DNA of 6,542 bases from Chloroflexota bacterium (GTDB taxonomy: Bacteria; Chloroflexota; Limnocylindria; Limnocylindrales; CSP1-4), in contig JANYAA010000176.1 of NCBI GenBank assembly GCA_025355255.1, forward strand, positions 1 through 6,542. The letters run 5' to 3'. The notes beneath the pieces are model-generated. The model worked only from the letters and a program-made list of their open reading frames with translations, was not told the origin of the DNA and did not search any database. Shown piece by piece: positions 1 to 4,224 of the stretch; the first letter of the stretch is position 1, and the number at the start of each line of letters is the position of its first letter. The translations under genes and the position numbers were made by a program.

Positions 1-64
1 CCTGGCGCGTCAGGCCAGCCACCGCGAGTGCGGTCGCCGCCTGACCGGCTGCCCCAGACATGAC
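1..64. other. Unresolved window edge, possible gene end or start
   Basis: Too little sequence is present to identify a gene. On the plus strand a short frame reads WRVRPATASAVAA and stops at 42-44, with mostly G/C third positions. This could be the C-terminus of a gene converging on cysK. On the minus strand an ATG at 61-59 opens a frame (MSGAAGQAATALAVAGL and on) that runs off the edge and could be a third gene after cysK. Its start lies 3 bases after a perfect hairpin and has no convincing ribosome binding site. Neither reading can be chosen from this window alone. Confidence 0.25.
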
Positions 65-90
65 GATGCCCCGGCCGAGACCGGGGCATC
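65..90 (-). terminator. Perfect hairpin after cysK, likely terminator
   Basis: GATGCCCCGG (65-74) and CCGGGGCATC (81-90) form a perfect 10-bp stem with a 6-base loop, 39 bases beyond the cysK stop. The stem is very GC-rich. There is no real T-run on either side, so it is not a textbook intrinsic terminator. It may end cysEK transcription, act in both directions, or only protect the mRNA 3' end. Confidence 0.55.
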
Positions 91-129
91 GCGACAGGTC
101 GGCAGACGGGAGCCGTCAGCCCTCGGCGG

Positions 130-1047
130 CTAGCCCCAGATCGCGTCCACCGAGAGGTAGCGCTCCCCGGTGTCATAGGTGAAGGCAAGGATCCGCGCGC
201 CGTCAGCCACGGACGGGATCAGCTGGGCAACGGCGGCCAGCGAGGCGCCGGACGAGATGCCCACCAGCAGGCCCTCCTCCTTGGCTGCCCGCCGGGTGTA
301 GGCGATGGCGTCGGCCGGGTCCACCTGGAGGATCCCGTCGAGCAGCTCCGGGCGCATGACGCTCGGGATGAAGCCCGCGCCGATGCCCTGGATTGGGTGC
401 GGCCCCGGCGCACCCCCCGAAAGCACCGCCGAGAGCGTGGGCTCAACCGCGTAGACCTTGAGGCCGGGCCAGCGGGCCTTGAGCGCCTCGGCGACGCCCG
501 TGATGTGGCCGCCCGTGCCCACGCCGGTGACGATGTAGTCCAGACCGTCGGGAAAGTCGCGGGCGATCTCCTCGGCCGTGGTTGTGCGGTGGATGGCCGG
601 GTTGGCAGGATTGTCAAACTGCATCGGGATCCACGAGTCCGGCGTCTCAGCCGCCAGCTCCCTGGCCCGGGCGATGGCGCCCTTCATGCCCAGCTCGCGC
701 GGGGTCAGGTCCAGCTCCGCGCCATACGCGAGGAGCAGCTTGCGCCGCTCAATCGACATGGACTCGGGCATGGTGAGGATGAGGCGGTAGCCCTTGACCG
801 CAGCCGCGAGCGCCAGGCCGATCCCCGTGTTGCCGGACGTGGGCTCAATGATGGTCGTCTTGCCCGGGGTGATGGCGCCGCGCTGCTCGGCGTCCTCAAT
901 CATCGCGAGGCCGATGCGGTCCTTGATGGAGCCGCCCGGATTGGCCTTCTCGAGCTTGGCCCAAACGCTGACGCGCGGCTCGAAGAGTCGGTTGATGCGG
1001 ACATGGGGGGTGTTGCCGATGAGCTCGAGAACGCTGTTGACGGGCAT
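130..1047 (-). CDS. cysK: Cysteine synthase (O-acetylserine sulfhydrylase)
   Basis: This cytoplasmic PLP enzyme makes L-cysteine and acetate from O-acetylserine and sulfide, the last step of cysteine biosynthesis. The product is 305 aa, the usual size for CysK/CysM. It starts [10 protein letters not shown], a family hallmark. The PLP-binding lysine is K42 in NPGGSIKDR. The substrate loop is EPTSGNTG (68-75), the glycine-rich phosphate-binding loop is GVGTGG (175-180), and the GISSGAS segment (263-269) lies near the pyridine ring. The end carries DTGERYLS (292-299). The ATG at 1047 is chosen because AAGGAG (1054-1059) lies 6 bases upstream and the family N-terminus begins there. The frame stays open further upstream only as an antisense shadow of cysE. 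The gene lies 46 bases after cysE on the same strand, so the two probably share one mRNA and supply successive enzymes. Assignment as cysteine synthase is firm; CysK versus CysM subtype and the exact sulfur donor are less certain. Confidence 0.96.
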   Translation of the reverse strand: MPVNSVLELIGNTPHVRINRLFEPRVSVWAKLEKANPGGSIKDRIGLAMIEDAEQRGAITPGKTTIIEPTSGNTGIGLALAAAVKGYRLILTMPESMSIERRKLLLAYGAELDLTPRELGMKGAIARARELAAETPDSWIPMQFDNPANPAIHRTTTAEEIARDFPDGLDYIVTGVGTGGHITGVAEALKARWPGLKVYAVEPTLSAVLSGGAPGPHPIQGIGAGFIPSVMRPELLDGILQVDPADAIAYTRRAAKEEGLLVGISSGASLAAVAQLIPSVADGARILAFTYDTGERYLSVDAIWG

Positions 1048-1060
1048 GAGTTGCTCCTTC

Positions 1061-1075
1061 GGGGGGGGTGGGGGG
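1061..1075. repeat. Homopolymeric G8-T-G6 tract
   Basis: The plus strand has eight G, one T and six G in the cysE-cysK gap. Read on the coding strand it is C6-A-C8, ending one base before the GAAGGAGC ribosome binding region of cysK. It lies in non-coding DNA. Such tracts are prone to slippage, and a length change would alter the spacing upstream of the cysK ribosome binding site. Confidence 0.85.
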
Positions 1076-1093
1076 ACGCTTGGGCCTCGCGGC

Positions 1094-1963
1094 CTAGATG
1101 ACAAAGTCGATGTCTTGGAACCAGTCGTCCGCCTGGCGAACCTTGGCGCGGCTGGTCTGGTACAGGACAGAGCCTGCGGGGACGGAGCTTGTGACGAAGA
1201 CGTTGCCGCCGATGATCGAATCGGCGCCAACCACGGTGTCGCCGCCAAGCACGGTGGCGTTGGCATAGATGACCACGCGGTCGCCGATGGTGGGATGGCG
1301 CTTCTGGCCTGCGAGGCCCTTGAGCACCGAGAGCGCACCGAGCGTCACGCCCTGATAAAGCTTGGCGCCGTCGCCGATGACCGCCGTCTCGCCCACAACG
1401 ATGCCGGTGCCGTGGTCGATGCAGAAGCCGCGCCCGATGGTGGCGCCGGGGTGGATGTCGATGCCGGTCCGGGTATGGGCAACCTCGGCCAGCAGACGGG
1501 GCAGGATCGGGACGTGCAGTTCGTACAGGAGGTGGGCGATGCGGTGGATGGCGATGGCCAGGAAGCCCGGGTACGCGGCCACCACCTCGTCCAGCGACTC
1601 GGCAGCGGGATCGCCCGCGAGGATGGCCTCGCCGTCCTCGAGCAGTGCTGCGTGCGCGGCGGGCAGGGCTTCAGCGAAGGCGGCGATGACACGGTCCGCG
1701 GTGTCGTGGTCCGTTAGCGGCTCCACGAGCCGGTGGAGGTCCCGGCGAGCGAGCACCAGACGCGCGGCCAGATCGTCAGGCGCGGCAAGGGCGTCGTCGG
1801 ACAGCTGGGGGAACAGGATCCCCAGCAGGGCATCCGCAAACGCTGCGACGTCGCGCTTCAGCGGGTAGATGCGGCCATGGGCGATCCGATCCCGCGCCAG
1901 CGTTCCTGCAAACGCGTGGTCGCTGTCGTGGTCGATTGCCTCAGGAGCTTGGCGGTGGGTCAC
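1094..1963 (-). CDS. cysE: Serine O-acetyltransferase
   Basis: This enzyme acetylates L-serine with acetyl-CoA to O-acetylserine, the committed step to cysteine. The 289-aa product has an alpha-helical N-terminal part (about 1-160) and a left-handed beta-helix of hexapeptide repeats (about 165-265). Key motifs are [11 protein letters not shown] (167-177) and [17 protein letters not shown] (182-198), followed by LYQGVTLG (202-209). By comparison with E. coli CysE, D169 and H184 are the likely catalytic Asp and His. The C-terminus ends DFVI, like the Ile-terminated tails that bind CysK. The frame is open up to another GTG at 2041 (315 aa), but the extra residues are Pro-rich and that start has no ribosome binding site. 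GTG 1963 is preferred because it overlaps the stop of a short upstream ORF with a strong Shine-Dalgarno, which suggests coupled translation. Function is firm and the start is moderately sure. CysE enzymes are commonly feedback-inhibited by cysteine. Confidence 0.93.
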   Translation of the reverse strand: MTHRQAPEAIDHDSDHAFAGTLARDRIAHGRIYPLKRDVAAFADALLGILFPQLSDDALAAPDDLAARLVLARRDLHRLVEPLTDHDTADRVIAAFAEALPAAHAALLEDGEAILAGDPAAESLDEVVAAYPGFLAIAIHRIAHLLYELHVPILPRLLAEVAHTRTGIDIHPGATIGRGFCIDHGTGIVVGETAVIGDGAKLYQGVTLGALSVLKGLAGQKRHPTIGDRVVIYANATVLGGDTVVGADSIIGGNVFVTSSVPAGSVLYQTSRAKVRQADDWFQDIDFVI

Positions 1964-1992
1964 TGGTGGACCAACCTTGTCAGGGAATGCAT
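1960..1992 (-). CDS. 10-codon upstream ORF coupled to cysE
   Basis: ATG at 1992 opens a frame reading [10 protein letters not shown], with TGA at 1962-1960. The best Shine-Dalgarno in the leader, GGAGGG (1997-2002), lies just 5' of this ATG. The TGA overlaps the cysE GTG as GTGA, the same arrangement used twice in the plus-strand operon. The peptide is unlike anything I recognise and has no Cys, so its job is probably to load ribosomes that restart on cysE. It could instead be chance, if cysE starts at GTG 2041. Confidence 0.5.
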   Translation of the reverse strand: MHSLTRLVHQ

Positions 1993-1996
1993 ACGG

Positions 1997-2002
1997 CCCT
2001 CC
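1997..2002 (-). promoter_or_regulatory. Shine-Dalgarno feeding mini-ORF and cysE
   Basis: On the minus strand this reads GGAGGG, 4 bases before the mini-ORF ATG at 1992. It is the only strong ribosome binding site between the leader peptide and cysE. It does not serve the cysE frame directly, since that GTG is about 33 bases away, which is why coupling through the mini-ORF is proposed. Confidence 0.6.
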
Positions 2003-2064
2003 GGGCGCAGTCAGCGGCGGGACTAGGGGGAGTCGGGGCACGTCGCGGCGGGCACGGGGCGATG

Positions 2065-2110
2065 CCGGAGCGCGGCGGGGAGGTACGCGAGAGCCCGCGA
2101 GGGGCTCCGG
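2065..2110 (-). promoter_or_regulatory. Competing hairpins in the cysE leader
   Basis: Two pairings exclude one another just after the leader peptide stop. One is a local hairpin of GAGCCC and GGGCTC (2091-2096 with 2102-2107, 5-base loop). The other is a longer-range 7-bp pairing of CCGGAGC and GCTCCGG (2065-2071 with 2104-2110). They share bases 2104-2107. Competing structures next to a leader peptide are typical of attenuators. There is no U-run, so the output could be Rho-dependent or act on translation. With GC this high, chance pairing is a real alternative. Confidence 0.4.
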
Positions 2111-2200
2111 TCAGCGAACGGACGCGACCAGGCCCAAGGCCGGCACTCGCCGGCTACAGGAGCAACATGCGCCGCAGAGGCGGCGGTCGCGGTTCATCAT
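2111..2200 (-). CDS. Cysteine-rich leader peptide upstream of cysEK
   Basis: This 29-codon ORF starts ATG ATG and carries four Cys codons (residues 9, 12, 13 and 15) in the stretch LCGACCSCSRR, preceded by the basic run NRDRR. It ends in TGA 69 bases before the farther cysE GTG (2041) and 147 bases before the preferred one. It has no ribosome binding site. Its ATG lies 7 bases after a TATGAT -10 box, so the mRNA would start at or next to the ATG, making it leaderless. Cysteine-responsive leaderless ORFs with clustered Cys codons upstream of sulfur genes are known from mycobacteria, and short basic Cys-containing leader peptides precede cysteine genes in other actinobacteria. Here the ORF sits directly before the two cysteine biosynthesis genes. 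The likely role is sensing Cys-tRNA supply through ribosome stalling. A 6-bp hairpin (2139-2154) follows the last Cys codon immediately, and another (2170-2185) overlaps the first. The peptide itself probably has no other function. Confidence 0.72.
   Translation of the reverse strand: MMNRDRRLCGACCSCSRRVPALGLVASVR
2139..2154 (-). promoter_or_regulatory. Hairpin right after the leader Cys codons
   Basis: GCCGGC (2139-2144) and GCCGGC (2149-2154), each self-complementary, pair into a 6-bp stem with a 4-base loop. On the mRNA it begins one base after the last Cys codon (2158-2156), so a ribosome stalled there would cover or melt it. It lies within the leader peptide coding sequence. Confidence 0.4.
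2170..2185 (-). promoter_or_regulatory. Hairpin over the first leader Cys codon
   Basis: CGCCGC (2170-2175) and GCGGCG (2180-2185) form a 6-bp stem with a 4-base loop. The first Cys codon of the leader peptide (2176-2174) falls at the loop edge. Translation through the Cys run would open it. Confidence 0.35.
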
Positions 2201-2207
2201 GGCAACG

Positions 2208-2213
2208 ATCATA
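2208..2213 (-). promoter_or_regulatory. -10 box of the cys operon promoter
   Basis: The minus strand reads TATGAT, one mismatch from TATAAT. The base 7-8 downstream is the A of the leader peptide ATG at 2200, the usual distance from a -10 box to a start of transcription. I see no good -35 element at the expected distance (2231-2236 reads CAGCGC), which is common for leaderless promoters in high-GC bacteria. Confidence 0.6.
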
Positions 2214-2246
2214 GCCGCGCCCGCCCGAGTGCGCTGAAATGCGTCT

Positions 2247-2270
2247 GCCGTCCGGCCCGGGCCAGACGGC
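2247..2270. repeat. 24-bp near-palindrome
   Basis: GCCGTC at 2247-2252 and GACGGC at 2265-2270 flank GGCCCGGGCC-type symmetry. Only one base pair of the twelve (2253 against 2264) breaks the dyad. It lies about 35-60 bases upstream of the cys -10 box, where a regulator could bind. With no loop spacer it is a better operator candidate than terminator. Confidence 0.5.
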
Positions 2271-2280
2271 CCGCCTTCGG

Positions 2281-2341
2281 CAACGGTCGTTGCCCAACCC
2301 CGACGGCCGTCGCCCAGATCTCCACGACGGTCGCCCAACTT
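2281..2341. repeat. Three tandem 20-bp dyad repeats, possible operator array
   Basis: Three units start at 2281, 2301 and 2322, spaced 20 and 21 bases, about two helical turns. Each contains CRACGG-like bases followed by GCCCA. Neighbouring units match at 14 of 20 positions. Unit 1 begins CAACGGTCGTTG and unit 2 CGACGGCCGTCG, a perfect palindrome. The A/T pair at positions 2 and 11 of unit 1 is replaced by a G/C pair in unit 2, so the dyad is kept. Unit 3 keeps the shorter dyad CGAC-G-GTCG (2325-2333). Phased dyads between divergent operons suggest cooperative binding of a dimeric regulator, possibly the response regulator encoded at 2816, but this is inference. Confidence 0.5.
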
Positions 2342-2382
2342 AGGCACGCATGCCATCACATCTTCCGGCCGCAGGTGCCTAA
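2340..2382. repeat. 8-bp inverted repeat
   Basis: TTAGGCAC (2340-2347) and GTGCCTAA (2375-2382) are perfect inverted copies separated by 27 bases. The arms are relatively AT-rich against the surroundings. They sit about 70-115 bases before the first plus-strand gene and could be a split operator or a weak hairpin. Confidence 0.4.
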
Positions 2383-2440
2383 CGCGCGACCGTCCGTCCA
2401 CCCGAACATGACCTACATCGGCCGATTGTGAGCCGACGTC

Positions 2441-2445
2441 GGGAG
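2441..2445 (+). promoter_or_regulatory. Shine-Dalgarno setting the start at 2454
   Basis: GGGAG lies 8 bases before ATG 2454. An in-frame GTG at 2445 overlaps this motif and so cannot use it, which favours the ATG start. The palindrome CCGACGTCGG (2433-2442) runs into it. Confidence 0.65.
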
Positions 2446-2453
2446 TGACGGAC

Positions 2454-2798
2454 ATGTTGATCACAGATTTGAGCAAGGACATCGCGCTGATCCTGCCCGC
2501 GCTGATCCTCGTCGAGGGCGTCATCGGCCTCATCGCCTGGTTTGCCCTAGGGTCGCGGGGCGGGCGCGGCGCGCGCTTCGCCGCGTGGCTGGGCCTGGTG
2601 ACGCTGACGCTGTGGTGCGGCTCCGCTGCCGCCTTCGTCCTGCTCAACGTCGTCTACTTCACGTTCGGGTCCGGCGCCGCGATCGCCGCCGGCAGCATCG
2701 TCACGCTGGTGATGGTCGCGATGCCCTTTGGCTGGGCGCTCGTGGTGCGCCACCACACCGCCAACGGCGGCGCCAGCGCAGTGGGCCAGCCGCGCTGA
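2454..2798 (+). CDS. Small three-helix membrane protein of unknown function
   Basis: I do not recognise this 114-aa protein. It has three hydrophobic segments, about residues 9-32, 42-70 and 74-98, and no signal peptide, metal-binding motif or enzyme motif. The loop between helices 1 and 2 is basic (SRGGRGAR, 34-41), suggesting that loop is cytoplasmic. A single Cys lies in helix 2 (C55). The tail after helix 3 is short and polar. It is the first gene of the plus-strand operon, and its stop is 17 bases before the response regulator start. Its position suggests a small accessory or sensor-like membrane partner of the redox module or the regulator, but nothing in the sequence proves this. Start chosen on the GGGAG ribosome binding site; GTG 2445 would add three residues. 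Confidence 0.8.
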   Translation: MLITDLSKDIALILPALILVEGVIGLIAWFALGSRGGRGARFAAWLGLVTLTLWCGSAAAFVLLNVVYFTFGSGAAIAAGSIVTLVMVAMPFGWALVVRHHTANGGASAVGQPR

Positions 2799-2815
2799 GC
2801 GGCGGACGCCCCATC

Positions 2816-3532
2816 ATGACCACCACCCGAGACCCGAAGCCCGACGGAGCCCGCGAGACGGGGCGCCTGAGCGTCATGCTCGCGATCGTTGACTTCCCGA
2901 TGCTCAGCGCTGCGCTCCGCGACGTAATTGACCAGGAGCGCGACATGGGCGTGGTCGCCGAGGCAACGAGCCGCGAGACCATCCCCGATCAGGCGAGGGC
3001 GGTGAACCCCGACGTCATCGTCCTTGAATGCGAGGGCTTCGGCGGCGTCGGCTGCTCCACGTTTGACGCCATCGACGCGGTACGGGCAGCCAGCCCGCAC
3101 GCGAAGGTGATCGCGCTGGACTGCCGGTGCGCCACCGAGCAGTTCTCGGTGGTCCTCAAGGCGGGTGCCCACGGGTTCCTCACTCGTGAAGCGCTGGACT
3201 CAGACCTCGTCACCGCCGTGCGCAGCGTTGCCGCCGGCCACACCTACGTCAGCCCGGCGATCGTGACGCGCATGGTGGACACGTACGTGCGCAAGATGCC
3301 CGAGACCTCGGTTGAGGATCCGTACGAGCAGCTCAACGACCGCGAGCGCGAGATCCTGCTCCTGGCGGCCATGGGCCACACCAACCGGGACATCGCGAGG
3401 TCACTGCGTCTCTCCGAGCAGACCGTCCACTACAACCGCGCCAACATGATGGAGAAGCTGGGGCTGCACGACCGGGTTGAGCTGCTCCGCTTCACCGTCC
3501 GCCGCGGCCTTCTCAACCCCTCCACGCTGTGA
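2816..3532 (+). CDS. Atypical LuxR/NarL-family response regulator
   Basis: This 238-aa cytoplasmic protein has a receiver-like domain (about 18-145), a linker, and a C-terminal LuxR-type helix-turn-helix (about 172-234: LNDREREIL, HTNRDIARSLRLSEQTVH, KLGLHDRVELLRF). It should bind DNA and control transcription. The receiver fold is recognisable but its phosphorylation pocket is changed. By alignment with typical NarL-like receivers, the acidic pair becomes D26-F27, the phospho-accepting Asp becomes E71 (in VIVLECEG), the switch Thr/Ser becomes D102, and the conserved Lys becomes R124 (in GFLTREA). E71 may mimic the phosphorylated state, so it may be constitutively active or sense something else. 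No histidine kinase is encoded nearby. The stop codon overlaps the GTG start of the cytochrome gene (GTGA), so it is co-translated with the redox genes. The start ATG has only a weak ribosome binding site, but the conserved receiver begins shortly after it. Confidence 0.92.
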   Translation: MTTTRDPKPDGARETGRLSVMLAIVDFPMLSAALRDVIDQERDMGVVAEATSRETIPDQARAVNPDVIVLECEGFGGVGCSTFDAIDAVRAASPHAKVIALDCRCATEQFSVVLKAGAHGFLTREALDSDLVTAVRSVAAGHTYVSPAIVTRMVDTYVRKMPETSVEDPYEQLNDREREILLLAAMGHTNRDIARSLRLSEQTVHYNRANMMEKLGLHDRVELLRFTVRRGLLNPSTL

Positions 3533-4224
3533 ACGCCATCGGCCGCATCCGCCGCCTCTGGAACAGCGTCCGTCCGCGGACGCGCCGCGGCGCGGTTTTC
3601 GCTGTCGGCCTCGTCGGCATCGGCGCCCTGGTCCTCTCCGGTGTCCTGTTCGCAGGCGCCGCCATCGCGTGGTCACCCTACGTGGACTTCAGCGTCAACC
3701 GCGACGCGAACGCCAAGCAGTGGGCGGCAATCTCGATGTCGTTTGACGACTCGAGCGTCTGCGCCAAGTGCCACACGCCGGAGGCCGCCAAGCTGCTGGC
3801 GGCACCCCACCAGAACATCGGCTGCCAGAGCTGCCACGGTGCGCTGCTGGAGCACTCGACCGAGGCAGCCGCGAACCCCAACGACGCCACCGCAACCGTG
3901 AAGGTGGCAGTGCCAACCGACGCGGTCTGCATCCGCTGCCACGCCCAGACGCTGGGCCGGCCTTCGACGCTCAAGCAGATCGTCCCTGTGCAGCATTACG
4001 TCTCGCAATGCCTCCAGTGCCACAACCCGCACTCCGGCATCGCAAATCGGCCGCCGGTTGTCCAGCACCCGCTCGACAACCTGCCCAACTGCCTCACGTG
4101 CCACGGGCCCGAGGGGTTCAAGGCACGCAACCAGCGCCACCCGTCGGGCGAGCTGACGGACAAGCAGTGCCTCGAATGCCACGCGGCAGGTCGCGGCCCC
4201 GAAGACACCCGGGTGACCCCGTGA
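3529..4224 (+). CDS. Membrane-anchored hexahaem c-type cytochrome
   Basis: This 231-aa protein has an uncleaved-looking N-terminal membrane helix (about 21-47) after a basic N-terminus (RIRR, RPRTRR), then an extracytoplasmic domain with six CXXCH haem-binding motifs: C78-H82, C99-H103, C134-H138, C161-H165, C188-H192 and C214-H218. Exactly six further His residues occur (94, 109, 156, 168, 180, 204), enough to give every haem a second His ligand. It should carry electrons outside the cytoplasmic membrane. Haem number and gene order resemble QrcA of the menaquinone reductase complex or NrfB of the nitrite reductase system. I cannot tell which family it belongs to. It starts with GTG overlapping the previous stop and ends in GTGA overlapping the Fe-S gene. 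There is no Shine-Dalgarno before the GTG, so translation is probably coupled. It needs the cytochrome c maturation machinery, not present here. Confidence 0.9.
   Translation: MNAIGRIRRLWNSVRPRTRRGAVFAVGLVGIGALVLSGVLFAGAAIAWSPYVDFSVNRDANAKQWAAISMSFDDSSVCAKCHTPEAAKLLAAPHQNIGCQSCHGALLEHSTEAAANPNDATATVKVAVPTDAVCIRCHAQTLGRPSTLKQIVPVQHYVSQCLQCHNPHSGIANRPPVVQHPLDNLPNCLTCHGPEGFKARNQRHPSGELTDKQCLECHAAGRGPEDTRVTP

Larger units (their letters stand above)
2214..2453. other. Divergent intergenic region
   Basis: This non-coding stretch separates the cys leader from the first plus-strand gene. It holds a near-palindrome (2247-2270), three tandem dyad repeats (2281-2341), an 8-bp inverted repeat (2340-2347 with 2375-2382) and the palindrome CCGACGTCGG (2433-2442) touching the ribosome binding site of the first gene. 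I could not identify a convincing plus-strand promoter by eye. Short frames such as 2239-2343 and 2350-2382 have no ribosome binding site. Confidence 0.6.

Noticed and set aside
397..1101. Long plus-strand open frames opposite cysK
   Set aside because: They are antisense to a clear PLP enzyme, have Arg/Ala/Gly-rich composition typical of high-GC shadows and show no domain.
1362..1868. Plus-strand frames opposite cysE
   Set aside because: Antisense shadows of the serine acetyltransferase; no motif and no plausible start.
2247..2270. The near-palindrome as an intrinsic terminator
   Set aside because: It lies between divergent genes with no gene ending into it, has no loop spacer and no T-run.
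2281..2341. The tandem repeats as a CRISPR array
   Set aside because: Units abut with no unique spacers and are imperfect, unlike CRISPR repeats.
2239..2343. 34-codon plus-strand ORF over the dyad repeats
   Set aside because: No ribosome binding site, unequal 20/21-base repeat spacing breaks any peptide repeat between units 1 and 2, and composition is that of random GC-rich DNA.
2350..2382. 10-codon plus ORF ending in the inverted repeat, and a 7-codon ORF at 2408-2431
   Set aside because: No Shine-Dalgarno, no amino acid bias and no coupling to the next gene.
2201..2647. Minus-strand frame extending the leader peptide upstream to 2647
   Set aside because: It overlaps the small membrane protein gene antisense and crosses the intergenic repeats. 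Only the last 30 codons, after the -10 box, make sense as a separate ORF.
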